From: Tropicimonas sediminicola
GTDB taxonomy: Bacteria > Pseudomonadota > Alphaproteobacteria > Rhodobacterales > Rhodobacteraceae
Assembly: GCF_900188335.1 (NCBI RefSeq)
Contig: NZ_FZOY01000004.1
Coordinates: 248,001 to 312,000 of the forward strand
DNA length: 64,000 nt
Direction: 5' to 3'
In this document: positions 8,381 to 17,586 of the stretch, in pieces
Numbering within the stretch: the first letter of the stretch is position 1
Layout of the letters: the number at the start of each line of letters is the position of its first letter
Translations under genes and position numbers: made by a program
The notes under the pieces: generated by a model
The model's input: the letters and a program-made list of their open reading frames with translations, nothing else
The model's database searches: none
What the model was told of the DNA's origin: nothing

Positions 8381-9241
8381 TCAGACCGCGACCTTGCGGC
8401 TCTCGTCGAGATAGATCTCGCGCAGCCGCTGCGACACCGGACCCGGCGTTCCGTCGCCCAGAACCGAGCCATCGATCTCCACCACCGGCATCACGAATGC
8501 CGAGGCCGAGGTAAAGAAGGCCTCGTCCGCCTGCTGCGCCTCCTCGATGGTGAAGGGACGCTCCTCGACCTCCATCTGCGCTTCTCGGGCGAAGCGCAGC
8601 ACAGCCGCGCGGGTGATCCCGTGCAGGATCTCGGTGCCGAGGTTGCGGGTGATGATCTTGCCGTTCTTGACGATGTAGGCGTTGTTCGACGTCCCCTCGG
8701 TGACGAACCCGTCCTCGACCATCCAGGCATCGTCGGCGCCAGCCTTCTTGGCCATCATCTTGCCCATCGAGGGGTAGAGCAGCTGCACCGTCTTGATGTC
8801 GCGACGGCCCCAGCGAATGTCTTCGACCGAGATCACCTTGATCCCCTTACGGGCCTGCGGGCTGTCGGCAAGGCCGGGCTTGGACTGGGTGAACAGCACC
8901 AGCGTCGGCGGCACCTCCTCACCGGGGAAGGCGAAATCACGGTCGGCCGGAGCGCCGCGCGTGACCTGCAGATAGACGAGACCCTCGTCGATCTCGTTGC
9001 GCGCCACCAGCTCCCGGTGGATCTCCAGCAACTCGCCCATGGCGGCAGGCTCGGGCATCGACAGCTCGTTCAGCGAACGGCGCAGGCGCGCCTCGTGACC
9101 GGCGAAATCGATCAGCTTGCCCCCGAGCACCGAGGTCACCTCGTAAACCCCGTCCGCGAACAGGAACCCCCGGTCGAAGACCGAGACCTTGGCCTCCTCC
9201 TCCGGCAGATATTCTCCGTTGACGTAAACGATCCGGCTCAT
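8381..9241 (-). CDS. dat: D-amino-acid transaminase (class IV PLP enzyme)
   Basis: Fold-type IV PLP aminotransferase of 286 residues, the normal size for D-amino-acid transaminases. Visible features are VNGEYLPEEEAKVSVFDRGF near the start, the cofactor lysine in RRDIKTVQLLYP (Lys150), and EGTSNNAYIV in the cofactor phosphate region. Branched-chain transaminases share this fold, but the DRGFLFADGVYE N terminus and the neighbours favour the D-amino-acid type, interconverting D-glutamate/D-alanine and 2-oxo acids. It is the last gene of a minus-strand operon, nine bases after dgcA, ending in a strong terminator. Together the three genes point to use of D-glutamate and related D-amino acids. Confidence 0.86.
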   Translation of the reverse strand: MSRIVYVNGEYLPEEEAKVSVFDRGFLFADGVYEVTSVLGGKLIDFAGHEARLRRSLNELSMPEPAAMGELLEIHRELVARNEIDEGLVYLQVTRGAPADRDFAFPGEEVPPTLVLFTQSKPGLADSPQARKGIKVISVEDIRWGRRDIKTVQLLYPSMGKMMAKKAGADDAWMVEDGFVTEGTSNNAYIVKNGKIITRNLGTEILHGITRAAVLRFAREAQMEVEERPFTIEEAQQADEAFFTSASAFVMPVVEIDGSVLGDGTPGPVSQRLREIYLDESRKVAV

Positions 9242-9250
9242 GGCGGTCTC

Positions 9251-10216
9251 CTATCCCCACAATTCCCGCGACGGCGGGTGTACGCCCTCGCTGTCATAAA
9301 TCAGCGGCGTGCCGCGGTCTTCGGCCAGCAGCAGCGGGCCGTCAAGGTCCACGACGGCCACGCCTTGCGCAAGTATCACGGCCGGCGCCATCGCCAGCGA
9401 GCTTCCCACCATGCAGCCGACCATGATCTCGAACCCGGCGGCCTCGGCCTCGGCCCGCAGGGCCAGCGCCTCGGTCAGCCCGCCGGTCTTGTCGAGCTTG
9501 ATGTTGATCATGTCATACTTGCCCTTGAGCGCCGCCAGCGAGGCGCGGTCGTGCACGCTCTCGTCGGCGCAGAGCGGCACCGGCCGCTCCAGGCCCAGAA
9601 GGTCGTCGTCCGCCCCGGCCGGCAGCGGCTGCTCCACCATCGCCACCCCGAGGCGCAGCAGATGCGGCGCGAGGTCGGAATAGACCTCGGCGCTCCAGCC
9701 CTCGTTGGCATCCACGATGATCTTCGACGCCGGAGCGCCGGCCCGGACGGCCTCGAGCCGTGGCATGTCGTCGGGCGTGCCCAGCTTGATCTTGAGCAGC
9801 GGGCGGTGCGCATTGGCGGCGGCGCTGGCCTGCATCGCCTCCGGCGTGTCGAGCGACAGCGTGTAGGCCGTTTCCAGCGGCCCCGGCGCGGCGAGCCCGG
9901 CAAGCTCCCACACCCGCTTGCCCGCACGTTTCGCCTCGAGGTCCCACAGCGCGCAATCCACCGCGTTGCGCGCCGCACCGGGCGACATCAGTTCCTGCAA
10001 GCCTGCACGGTCGAACCGCTCGGGCAGCGCCGCGATCTCGGCGGTCACGCTCTCCAGGGTCTCGCCATAGCGAGCATAGGGCACACACTCGCCCCAGCCT
10101 TCGGTCTCGCCCTCCTTCAGGACGGCGGTGATGACCTGCGCCTCCGTCTTGGAACCTCGTGCTATGGTGAACACCTGGGCCAGCCGGAAAACGTCCGGCC
10201 GTATCGTCACTTCCAT
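9251..10216 (-). CDS. dgcA: N-acetyl-D-glutamate racemase DgcA (enolase superfamily)
   Basis: Mandelate-racemase-type member of the enolase superfamily, 321 residues. The capping domain is followed by the barrel with LLKIKLG (Lys142/Lys144 as base), IIVDANEGW (Asp169), VEQPLP (Glu195), CADES (Asp218) and NIKLDKTGG (lysine around 240-243): all three metal ligands and both catalytic lysine sites are present. Such proteins were long annotated as dipeptide (L-Ala-D/L-Glu) epimerases; those paired with DUF1611 proteins have been assigned as racemases of N-acetyl-D-glutamate. The pairing here with dgcN supports that reading. The start is the ATG at 10214-10216, after AGGAAAGG. Confidence 0.87.
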   Translation of the reverse strand: MEVTIRPDVFRLAQVFTIARGSKTEAQVITAVLKEGETEGWGECVPYARYGETLESVTAEIAALPERFDRAGLQELMSPGAARNAVDCALWDLEAKRAGKRVWELAGLAAPGPLETAYTLSLDTPEAMQASAAANAHRPLLKIKLGTPDDMPRLEAVRAGAPASKIIVDANEGWSAEVYSDLAPHLLRLGVAMVEQPLPAGADDDLLGLERPVPLCADESVHDRASLAALKGKYDMINIKLDKTGGLTEALALRAEAEAAGFEIMVGCMVGSSLAMAPAVILAQGVAVVDLDGPLLLAEDRGTPLIYDSEGVHPPSRELWG

Positions 10217-10250
10217 ATTCACGCCTTTCCTCTGCCGAACGCCGCCCGGC

Positions 10251-10282
10251 TTCTTCTGTCCGGAAATATCCCCGCCGGAGGC
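10251..10282 (-). repeat. GGATATTTCCGGACAG intergenic motif, copy 1
   Basis: Read on the minus strand: GCCTCCGGCGGGGATATTTC then CGGACAGAAGAA, in the 104-base gap between dgcN and dgcA and oriented with them. It matches the copy at 44451-44482 at 31 of 32 positions. Confidence 0.8.
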
Positions 10283-10320
10283 ATGAAGACTCACGCCTCC
10301 GGATTTCGCAAGCGGCGCGC

Positions 10321-11325
10321 TCAGGTGACCGCGACCAGCGCGTCCACGAGCTTGCCCGCGCCATGCCGGAAAGGATCCACCGCCGGCAGTCCGAACTCGG
10401 CCTCGAGCCCGGCAAGATAGGCGTTCGCCTCGTCGTCCGACATGTGCTGCGTGTTGACCGAGATGCCCACCACCTGCACATCCGGGTTCACCCGGCGGGC
10501 GAGGGTCAGCGACAGGTCGCGCAGTTCCTCCAGCGAGGGCAGCGTGTAATCCGGCAGGCCCCGCATATGCGCCCGGGTCGGCTCGTGGCAGAGGATCAGA
10601 GCGTCGGGCTGGCCGCCATGGACCAGCGCCAGGGTCACACCGGAATAGGAGGCGTGGAACAGGCTGCCCTGGCCCTCGATCAGGTCCCAGTGGTCGTCAT
10701 CGTTGTCCGGCGTCAGGTACTCGATGGACCCGGCCATGAAATCGGCGATCACCGCATCGAGCGGGACACCGTCGCCAGTGATCAGGATGCCGGTCTGGCC
10801 GGTCGCGCGGAAGGTCGACTTCAGGCCACGCTTCTGCATCTCGGCATCGATGGCGAGCGCCGTGTACATCTTGCCGACCGAGCAATCGGTGCCGACCGCA
10901 AGGCAGCGCTTGCCGGTCCGCTTCTTGCCGTTGGCGATCGGGTACTTGACCGACGGGATCCGCACATCGTGCAGCAGCCGACCCTCGGCCTTGGCAATCT
11001 CCACCAGCTCCGGCTCGTCCCGCAGCAGGTTGTGCAGGCCCGAAGCCAGGTCGAAGCCGGCCAGCAGCGCCTCGGCCAGCACATGGCGCCATTCCGGCGA
11101 AATCACCCCGCCCCGGTTGGCGACGCCGATCACCAGCGTCTTCGCGCCGGCGTCCAACGCCTCTTGCAGGCTCATGTCGGGGAGGCGCATGTCGGCCTTG
11201 CAGCCTTCCATGCGGAACTGGCCGACGGCGAACTCGGGGCGCCAATCCTTGATGCCCTGGGCCACCTTGGCGGCGAGTTGGTCCGGCGCATCGCCGAGGA
11301 ACAGCAGGTAGGGGGTTTCGATCAT
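10321..11325 (-). CDS. dgcN: D-glutamate N-acetyltransferase DgcN (DUF1611)
   Basis: DUF1611 protein of 334 residues, a family recently assigned as the enzyme that acetylates D-glutamate before DgcA racemises it. Visible features are the N-terminal ETPYLLFLGDAPDQLAAKVAQG, VIGVANRGGVISPEW (about 65-79), a P-loop-like GTDCSVGKM (145-153), and GQGSLFHASYSGVTLALVHG with CHEPTRAHMRG further on. The ATG at 11323-11325 follows TTGGAGA. It is the first gene of the dgcN-dgcA-dat operon; a repeat copy sits between it and dgcA. If the pathway is as described for marine bacteria, a deacetylase elsewhere must then release L-glutamate. Confidence 0.86.
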   Translation of the reverse strand: MIETPYLLFLGDAPDQLAAKVAQGIKDWRPEFAVGQFRMEGCKADMRLPDMSLQEALDAGAKTLVIGVANRGGVISPEWRHVLAEALLAGFDLASGLHNLLRDEPELVEIAKAEGRLLHDVRIPSVKYPIANGKKRTGKRCLAVGTDCSVGKMYTALAIDAEMQKRGLKSTFRATGQTGILITGDGVPLDAVIADFMAGSIEYLTPDNDDDHWDLIEGQGSLFHASYSGVTLALVHGGQPDALILCHEPTRAHMRGLPDYTLPSLEELRDLSLTLARRVNPDVQVVGISVNTQHMSDDEANAYLAGLEAEFGLPAVDPFRHGAGKLVDALVAVT

Positions 11326-11550
11326 CTTCGCATCTCCAATTTCGGGGCACGCTAGCACAGGGCGATACGCGAAATTTTTCGGCAGTTGCGCAGATCGACG
11401 CCAGAAGAGCGATTTTTTCCGATCAGGCGAAGCAAATTTCGAACAGGATTCCAATGCCCGCCTATTGTGCAGTTTGAAAACTCGTCGGAAAGCGATTGAT
11501 TCGGACCAGAGGTCGCGCCTGCCGCCCGGATGCTGCCGGGCGGCGCCTGA

Positions 11551-12510
11551 TCAGGCCGCCAGCCCCTTGGCGCCAAGGCCGAGGTATTTCTTGCGGCGCT
11601 GCGCGACGAGGGCCTTGCGGTCGAGGCCGTCGAGTTCCGCGAGCATCGCACCGACAGCCTTGCCGACCCCCTCGATGGCGCGCGCGGGATTGCGATGCGC
11701 GCCGCCCAGCGGCTCCGGGATCACCCGATCGGTGACGCCAAGCTCCTTGAGGTCCTGCGCGGTCAGGCGCAGCGCCTCGGCAGCCTCGCGCATCTTTTCC
11801 GCGTCCTTCCACAGGATCGACGCACAGCCCTCGGGCGAGATCACCGAATAGACCGAGTGCTCCAGCATCGCCAGGCGGTCGGCCGTTGCGAAGGCCACCG
11901 CGCCGCCGGACCCGCCTTCGCCGATGATCACCGAGACGAGCGGCACACCGATCCGCAGGCAGGCCTGCGTCGAGCGCGCGATCGCCTCGGATTGCCCGCG
12001 CTCTTCCGCGCCCTTGCCAGGGTAGGCGCCGGGCGTGTCGACCAGCGTCACAACCGGCAGGCCGAACTTGTCGGCCATCTCCATCAGGCGGATTGCCTTG
12101 CGGTAGCCCTCGGGCCGCGCCATGCCGAAGTTGTGCTTGATCCGGCTGGCGGTGTCGTCGCCCTTTTCCTGACCGATCACCACCACGGGGCGATCCTGGA
12201 ACCGCGCCAGCCCGCCCATCACGGCGTGGTCATCGGCAAAGTTCCGGTCACCGGCGAGCGGCGTGTATTCGGTGAAGAGGGACTTGATGTAGTCCCGGCA
12301 ATGCGGCCGCTCGGCGTGACGGGCGACCTGGCACTTCTGCCAGCGCGAGAGCTTGCCATAGAGGTCCTTGAGCATGGCCTGCGCCTTGGCGTCGAGCGCG
12401 GCGGCCTCAGACTCCACGTCCATCTGCTCGTTCGACCGGGCCAATGCCCTGAGTTCCTCCGCCTTGCCTTCGATCTCGGCCAGAGGTTTCTCGAACTCCA
12501 GATAGTTCAT
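11551..12510 (-). CDS. accA: Acetyl-CoA carboxylase carboxyltransferase subunit alpha
   Basis: Alpha chain of the carboxyltransferase that moves the carboxyl group from biotin to acetyl-CoA, making malonyl-CoA for fatty-acid synthesis. The 319-residue protein is full length and begins [20 protein letters not shown] as usual. [58 protein letters not shown] and [12 protein letters not shown], which build the CoA and biotin sites, are all present. Start ATG 12508-12510 follows GGGAG. It appears monocistronic; accD is not nearby. A possible promoter lies at 12538-12566. Confidence 0.97.
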   Translation of the reverse strand: MNYLEFEKPLAEIEGKAEELRALARSNEQMDVESEAAALDAKAQAMLKDLYGKLSRWQKCQVARHAERPHCRDYIKSLFTEYTPLAGDRNFADDHAVMGGLARFQDRPVVVIGQEKGDDTASRIKHNFGMARPEGYRKAIRLMEMADKFGLPVVTLVDTPGAYPGKGAEERGQSEAIARSTQACLRIGVPLVSVIIGEGGSGGAVAFATADRLAMLEHSVYSVISPEGCASILWKDAEKMREAAEALRLTAQDLKELGVTDRVIPEPLGGAHRNPARAIEGVGKAVGAMLAELDGLDRKALVAQRRKKYLGLGAKGLAA

Positions 12511-12537
12511 GCGGCGGCTCCCTATGTGAACGGATCT

Positions 12538-12566
12538 CATATGCCCCCGAGGCAGCGGATTTGCAA
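12538..12566 (-). promoter_or_regulatory. Possible accA promoter
   Basis: Minus-strand TTGCAA (12561-12566), 17-base spacer, CATATG (12538-12543), about 28 bases before the accA start codon. A plausible sigma-70 site by eye only. Confidence 0.38.
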
Positions 12567-12724
12567 CCGACCGCCATAGCGCAGGATCTGGTTATCGCGA
12601 CCCGCCCCTCGCGTGCCCGCGAACCCGTATCAAAGCCGCGCCGATTGCACGGCACACCGCCTGAAAACAGCACCGGCCGGGAGCCTCCCCTCTCCCGGCC
12701 GGCTGGGCAGAACGATACGGCCGG

Positions 12725-13681
12725 TCAGCCGGCGATCAGTTCAGCCTGTTTTACAACCACCTCGGCCTGCTTGATCGAGGCGATATCCACCAGGCGCCCC
12801 TTGTAGACGGTCGCACCCGCGCCCTCGGCCTTGGCCTTTTCCATGGCGGCAAGGATTTCGCGGGCCTCGGTCACGGCCTCTTCCGAGGGCGTAAAGACCT
12901 CGTTGGCCAGCACCACTTGCTTGGGGTGAATCGCCCATTTCCCGACCATGCCGAGCGTCGCCGAGCGCCGCGCCTGGGCAACGTAGCCCTCGTCGTCCGA
13001 GAAATCGCCGAACGGCCCGTCGACCGGCAGCACGCCGTGGGTCCGGCAGGCCGCCACGATCGCCGCCTGCGCCCAGTGCCATGGATCCGACCAGTGCTTC
13101 ACGCCCTCGCGGATCATGTAATAGTTCTCCTGAGTGCCGCCGATACCGGTGGTCTGCATGCCCATGGAGGCCGCGAAATCCGCAGCGCCGAGGCTCATCG
13201 CCTCCATCCGCGGCGAGGCGGCGGCGATTTCCTCGACATGGGCAATGCCGGCGGCGCTCTCGATGATCACCTCGAAAGCGATGGGCTTGGTGCGCCCCTT
13301 CGCCCGCTCGACGGCCGTCACCAGCGCGTCGACGGCATAGATATCGCCCGCGCAACCGACCTTCGGAATCATGATCTGGTCCAGCCGGTCGGAGGCCTGC
13401 TCCAGCAGGTCGACCACGTCGCGGTACCAATACGGCGTGTCGAGCCCGTTGATCCGCACGCTCAGCGTCTTGTTGCCCCAGTCCACATCGCCAATCGCCT
13501 GGATGATGTTCTTGCGGGCTTCCGCCTTGTCGTCCGGCGCAACGCTGTCCTCGAGATCGAGGTTGATCACGTCGGCGGCGCTGCCTGCCATCTTCTCGAA
13601 GATCGCGGGGCGCGACCCAGGACCGAACAGTTGACACCGGTTCGGGCGGGCGGGGGCAGCGGGCTGAATGCGGAAACTCAT
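12725..13681 (-). CDS. mcl1: L-malyl-CoA / beta-methylmalyl-CoA lyase
   Basis: HpcH/HpaI-fold (CitE-like) lyase that reversibly cleaves L-malyl-CoA to acetyl-CoA and glyoxylate and beta-methylmalyl-CoA to propionyl-CoA and glyoxylate, a step of the ethylmalonyl-CoA pathway and related acetate-assimilation routes. The 318-residue length equals that of the Rhodobacter Mcl1 enzyme. MSFRIQPAAPARPNRCQLFGPGSRPAIFEK is the typical start; the magnesium ligands Glu141 (FEVIIESAAG) and Asp168 (LGAADFAASMG) are in place. The ATG at 13679-13681 follows GGAGAG. It is a single gene, with no other ethylmalonyl-CoA genes in the window. Confidence 0.93.
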   Translation of the reverse strand: MSFRIQPAAPARPNRCQLFGPGSRPAIFEKMAGSAADVINLDLEDSVAPDDKAEARKNIIQAIGDVDWGNKTLSVRINGLDTPYWYRDVVDLLEQASDRLDQIMIPKVGCAGDIYAVDALVTAVERAKGRTKPIAFEVIIESAAGIAHVEEIAAASPRMEAMSLGAADFAASMGMQTTGIGGTQENYYMIREGVKHWSDPWHWAQAAIVAACRTHGVLPVDGPFGDFSDDEGYVAQARRSATLGMVGKWAIHPKQVVLANEVFTPSEEAVTEAREILAAMEKAKAEGAGATVYKGRLVDIASIKQAEVVVKQAELIAG

Positions 13682-13871
13682 ATATCTCTCCGGCAACGAT
13701 ATTTCGCTCTGGGTCCGGAATTGGGTAGATTATTGCTCGCCTGCTGGCAAGTGTCTTTTCGCACAAGCAGCATTCCGGCCTGCAGGGACGGTATCACAGG
13801 CGACCTCAAAGGGCCGCATCCCATTAGAAAAATTAAGAAATGAACCGTCTCCCGAAGCTCTCGGGCGCGCT

Positions 13872-14843
13872 TCAGCCCTCGGTTCCGCCGTCCTGCGGCG
13901 AGCCGGACACGATGTCGCGCAGGGTCCGGTCGAGCCAGACCCGCCCGGCATCGACCGTGGCGACATACCCGGCGAGGGGCTCCGCCGAAGAGGGGATCGA
14001 CTCGGCAATCTTGTCCGACCTTGCATAGACCAGCGCGAGTGCGCCGAAGATCAGGAAGGCCAGCCCGACACCGATCCGCGAGCCGCGCTTGCGCATCTGC
14101 CGGGTCTCGTAATCCACGTAGCCGCGACCGTCGTAGCCTTCCTCGTCCCCGTCCAGCGAGGGGGAAATCTCTTCGACATCCGGCAGCAGCTCCCGGCGCG
14201 ACGATACAGGCGCCGGTGCAGGATACCCGGCGGAAGTATACCCGTAGGGCGCGAACTCGTCCCGCTCCGGAGCCTTTTCCGCATAGTCGGCGGTGCCATG
14301 CCTCGGCGTCGGCTCGGGCTCGGGCATCGCCAGTTCAGGCTGGTACTCCGGAATCGCGGTTTCGGCGCGGCGGGCGGCCTGCTCACGCTCCGCCTCTTCC
14401 CGCAGAACCGACAGCACGTCTTCGTCGACCCGGCGCCGCGCAGGCTCCTCCACCGGTTCCTCGGCCACCGGCTCGGTGGCTGCATCCATCGGGGCCTGCT
14501 CGGGCGCGGCGCCGAATTCCGCGCTGTAGTCCGGCTCCTCCGGCGCTTCGTCGATTTCGTCTGCCTGCGGGGCCGCGTCCTCGTACTCCCCCACGGTCTC
14601 CTCGGCCGTGTCCGCCTGCCGAGCCACGGGCTCAGGTTCAGGCTCCGGGGCTGGCGATGGCGACTGCAGCCCCCGCGAGGGTTGCTCCCAGCCAAGTTCC
14701 TCGGCCAGTTCCGGATCGTGATCGGGGTGCCGCTGGAACCAGGTGTGCCCGCAGCTCGAACATTGCACATCCCGCCCGGTCTCCGGGATCACCCGGTCGT
14801 CAACCGCGTATTGCGCCCCGCAATTCGGACAGATGAGCTTCAT
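13872..14843 (-). CDS. MJ0042-type zinc-ribbon membrane protein
   Basis: A 323-residue protein in three parts. Residues 1-36 are an MJ0042-type zinc finger with Cys5, Cys8, Cys28 and Cys31 (CPNC ... CSSC). Residues about 40-250 are acidic, rich in Pro, Glu and Ala, and probably disordered. A single membrane helix spans about 258-273 (GVGLAFLIFGALALVY), followed by a 50-residue tail. The topology suggests a cytoplasmic zinc finger anchored to the inner membrane. Function is unknown. It is divergent from ftsE across a 174-base gap, an arrangement that I associate with Rhodobacteraceae, which hints at a link to the cell envelope or division. Confidence 0.85.
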   Translation of the reverse strand: MKLICPNCGAQYAVDDRVIPETGRDVQCSSCGHTWFQRHPDHDPELAEELGWEQPSRGLQSPSPAPEPEPEPVARQADTAEETVGEYEDAAPQADEIDEAPEEPDYSAEFGAAPEQAPMDAATEPVAEEPVEEPARRRVDEDVLSVLREEAEREQAARRAETAIPEYQPELAMPEPEPTPRHGTADYAEKAPERDEFAPYGYTSAGYPAPAPVSSRRELLPDVEEISPSLDGDEEGYDGRGYVDYETRQMRKRGSRIGVGLAFLIFGALALVYARSDKIAESIPSSAEPLAGYVATVDAGRVWLDRTLRDIVSGSPQDGGTEG

Positions 14844-15017
14844 GGCGTCCTCTCGACCCGGGCAAAAAACCGCCGCCCGTCTAAGGTGTTGTTTTGCGGT
14901 TTTGTAGCAGCGGCAAGTGAAAACTCAAAGCCAATGCAGCCCATTGCTGGCTGCGACCCGTTGAAACCGCTTCCCGCCTCGGGCAGAACGGGCACAAATG
15001 GCAGGGAAACCCCACGC

Positions 15018-15695
15018 GTGATCGACTTCCAGAACGTCGCCTATTCCTACGGCAGCGACGCCCTCCTGCGGGATGTCTCGCTGCATCTGGCCCCGGGCTC
15101 GTTCCACTTTCTCACCGGCCCCTCGGGTGCTGGAAAGTCGACGCTGCTCAAGCTCTGCTACATGGAGCTGATGCCCAGCAGCGGACAACTCGATGTCTTC
15201 GGCCGCGAAGTGCGCAGCATGAGCCGGGACGACATCGCCCGTACGCGCCGCCGGATCGGCGTCGTGCACCAGGACTGCCAGTTCCTCGACCACCTGCCGC
15301 TGACCGAGAACCTCGCCCTGCCGCTCACCGTCGCGGGCCGCGATCCGGAAGCCGAGGCCGGCAACATCCGCGACCTGATGGGCTGGGTCGGTCTGGCCGC
15401 GCGCGCCGGCGCGACGCCGCCGGAACTGTCAGGCGGCGAACGTCAGCGGGCCGCGCTGGCCCGCGCCGTGATCATGGACCCGGAACTGCTGCTGGCCGAC
15501 GAGCCGACCGGCAACGTCGACTGGGAGATGTCGCTCAGGCTGCTGCAGCTGCTGGTGGAGCTCAACCGCCTCGGCAAGACTGTGCTGGTTGCGACGCACG
15601 ACCTGAACCTGATCCGCGCCGCCAAGTCCCAAGTTCCGGCGCGGGTGCTGCGGATCGCCAATCGCGGGCTTCACCTGGCGGGGGCGGACCTGTGA
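15018..15695 (+). CDS. ftsE: Cell-division ABC ATPase FtsE
   Basis: ATPase of the FtsEX complex, which works at the division septum and activates periplasmic peptidoglycan hydrolases. The 225-residue protein has the FtsE start IDFQNVAYSYG, Walker A GPSGAGKST, Q-loop VVHQDCQFL, signature LSGGERQR, Walker B LLLADEPTGNVD and switch histidine VATHD. The GTG at 15018-15020 fits the family N terminus and has AGGGAAA upstream; the in-frame ATG at 14934 would add 28 unmatched residues. It overlaps ftsX by four bases (GTGA), so translation is coupled. Confidence 0.93.
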   Translation: MIDFQNVAYSYGSDALLRDVSLHLAPGSFHFLTGPSGAGKSTLLKLCYMELMPSSGQLDVFGREVRSMSRDDIARTRRRIGVVHQDCQFLDHLPLTENLALPLTVAGRDPEAEAGNIRDLMGWVGLAARAGATPPELSGGERQRAALARAVIMDPELLLADEPTGNVDWEMSLRLLQLLVELNRLGKTVLVATHDLNLIRAAKSQVPARVLRIANRGLHLAGADL

Positions 15696-16594
15696 GCCGC
15701 CTTGCCGACATTCTTGCCCTCGTGAGCGGCCGCTTCGGCGCCGACCGCGTCGTGCCGCCGACCGGCTTCACCGCCCGGCTCACCGTCTTCACCTCGGCCG
15801 CCATGGCGTTCCTCGCCGTGTTCGCTCTCGCCCTTTCGCTCGCCACCGACCGGCTGGCGACCCGCTGGTCCGAAGCGCTGGCCCGGACGGCGACGGTGCG
15901 GATCTCGGCCCCTGCCGGCCAGGTCGAGGCCCAGCTCGCCGCGGCGCTGGAAGTTCTTCGCACGACGCCGGGCGTGGCCGAGGCCCGCCCCCTCTCCGAT
16001 GCCGAGCGACGCGCCCTGCTCGAGCCCTGGTTCGGTCCCGACCTGCCGATCGAACGGCTGCGGATCCCGGCGCTGATCGAGGTGGTGGAAACCTCGGAGG
16101 GCATCGACGCCACCGGCCTGCGCGCCCGCCTTGCCGGCGAGGCCCCCGGGGCGCTGTTCGACGACCACACCCAATGGCGCGAGCCGCTGGTCCGCGCCGC
16201 CAACCGGCTGCGCACGCTCGGGCTGCTGTCGCTGCTGCTGATCTCGGCTGCCACGGCGGCGATGATCACGCTGGCCGCCCAGGCCGCGCTCGCCGCCAAT
16301 GCCCGGGTGATCGCCGCGCTGCGCCTGGTCGGCGCGCTGGACACCTATATCGCCCGCGCCTTCGTTCGGCGTTATACCTTGCGGGCGCTGATGGGCGCGC
16401 TGGCCGGCAGCCTGCTCGGCCTGCTCGCCATCGCCGCCCTGCCCCGGGCCGACGCGGCCGGCGGCTTCCTCACCGGCCTGGGCTTCGTCGGGCCGCAGTG
16501 GGCGCTGCCGCTGCTCGTGCCGCCCATCGTGGCGCTGGTCGCCTTCGCCGCCACGCGCTTCGCCGCCTTCCGGCAATTGCGGGAGACACCCTGA
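15692..16594 (+). CDS. ftsX: Cell-division protein FtsX
   Basis: Integral-membrane partner of FtsE, 300 residues. There is one N-terminal membrane helix (about 34-52, TVFTSAAMAFLAVFALALSLA), a periplasmic domain of about 110 residues that would contact the hydrolase regulator, and three C-terminal helices in FtsX/MacB order (about 175-205, 225-250, 265-290). The GTG start overlaps the ftsE stop codon. The sequence is divergent, as FtsX proteins usually are, but size, topology and pairing with ftsE are convincing. plsC starts one base after its stop codon. Confidence 0.92.
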   Translation: MSRLADILALVSGRFGADRVVPPTGFTARLTVFTSAAMAFLAVFALALSLATDRLATRWSEALARTATVRISAPAGQVEAQLAAALEVLRTTPGVAEARPLSDAERRALLEPWFGPDLPIERLRIPALIEVVETSEGIDATGLRARLAGEAPGALFDDHTQWREPLVRAANRLRTLGLLSLLLISAATAAMITLAAQAALAANARVIAALRLVGALDTYIARAFVRRYTLRALMGALAGSLLGLLAIAALPRADAAGGFLTGLGFVGPQWALPLLVPPIVALVAFAATRFAAFRQLRETP

Positions 16595-16595
16595 C

Positions 16596-17321
16596 ATGAT
16601 CCAGTACCTGCGTTCGCTCATCTTCGTGGGCCAGATCTACCTGATGATGGCGTTGATGGCCGTTGCCTTCACGCCCTTCGTGCTGTTCTACCGGCCGCTC
16701 GCCTACACCGCCTGCCGCACCTGGTGCCGCTGGGTCCGCTGGAGCGCCGCCTGGATGGTCGGCCTGCGCACCGAGGTGCGGGGCGAGGTGCCGACGCAGG
16801 AATGCCTGATCGCCTCGAAGCACCAGTCCTTCCTCGACATCATCCTGATCGTCTCCGAGGTGCCCCGGCCGAAATTCATCATGAAACGCGAACTGCAATG
16901 GGTGCCGATCGTCGGCTGGTACGCGAAATGGATCGGCTGCGTTCCGGTGGATCGCGGCCGGCGCACCGAGGCGATCCGCCAGATGAAAGAGGGGGTCGCG
17001 GCGGGTCGGGCCAAGCCGGGCCAGCTGATCATCTATCCGCAAGGGACGCGGGTCGCGCCCGGCGTCTCGAGGCCCTACAAGATCGGCGCGGGAATCCTGT
17101 ATGAAGAGCTTGAACAGGGGTGCGTGCCCGCGGCCACGAACGTCGGCGTCTTCTGGCCGCGCACCGGGATCGGTCGCAAACCCGGCCTCGCGGTGGTCGA
17201 GTTCCTCGATCCGATCGGCCCCGGCCTGCCCCAGACGGAGTTCATGAAGAAGCTTGAAAGCGTGGTCGAGACCGCTTCCGACCGCCTTATGGCAGACGCA
17301 GGCTTCACGCCACTCCCCTGA
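16596..17321 (+). CDS. plsC: 1-acyl-sn-glycerol-3-phosphate acyltransferase
   Basis: Membrane-bound acyltransferase making phosphatidic acid from lysophosphatidic acid, 241 residues. An N-terminal hydrophobic segment (about 8-32) anchors it. The catalytic HX4D motif is KHQSFLD (His76, Asp81); KFIMKRELQWVPIVGWY and the YPQGTR block, the substrate-phosphate site, follow in the usual order. It is the third gene of ftsE-ftsX-plsC, starting one base after ftsX. The 222-bp repeat element begins 19 bases after its stop codon and may serve as its 3-prime boundary. Confidence 0.93.
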   Translation: MIQYLRSLIFVGQIYLMMALMAVAFTPFVLFYRPLAYTACRTWCRWVRWSAAWMVGLRTEVRGEVPTQECLIASKHQSFLDIILIVSEVPRPKFIMKRELQWVPIVGWYAKWIGCVPVDRGRRTEAIRQMKEGVAAGRAKPGQLIIYPQGTRVAPGVSRPYKIGAGILYEELEQGCVPAATNVGVFWPRTGIGRKPGLAVVEFLDPIGPGLPQTEFMKKLESVVETASDRLMADAGFTPLP

Positions 17322-17340
17322 AAAGGCCAGCGACGGAGCG

Positions 17341-17562
17341 CTCCCGCCTGTCTTCGATGCCTTGCGGCATCTCATCCCGTTGGGCCGGGCAGGCTTCGCC
17401 TGCATCCACTCCCTGAAGCGACCTCAGCAAGCTCGAGCATCCGTGCGCCGCGGCCACCTTCACCTGTATGGAAATATCCCCGCCGGAGGCACCGCGCGCG
17501 GCGCGCGCGGCCCGGCCCAACGGGAGGAGGCGCATCTTTGATGCGCTGACGACGGGCGGGAG
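17341..17562 (-). repeat. 222-bp inverted-repeat element, copy A
   Basis: It is bounded by inverted arms 17341-17386 and 17514-17562. Each arm runs from CTCCCGCC-GTC to CCCGTTGGGCC (as its reverse complement on the right) and carries its own hairpin (GATGCC-TTGC-GGCATC on the left, GCGCATC-TTT-GATGCGC on the right). Between them are a GC hairpin (17492-17510) and the GGGGATATTTC motif (minus strand, 17471-17490). It fills the gap between the convergent genes plsC and puuD. A same-length partner is at 20918-21139. Confidence 0.85.
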
Positions 17563-17586
17563 CCTCTGCCCCTCGCCAGAACGACT

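Noticed and set aside
14934-15017. Earlier ATG start for ftsE
   Set aside because: It would add 28 residues not typical of FtsE; the GTG at 15018 has a ribosome site and begins exactly at the conserved domain.
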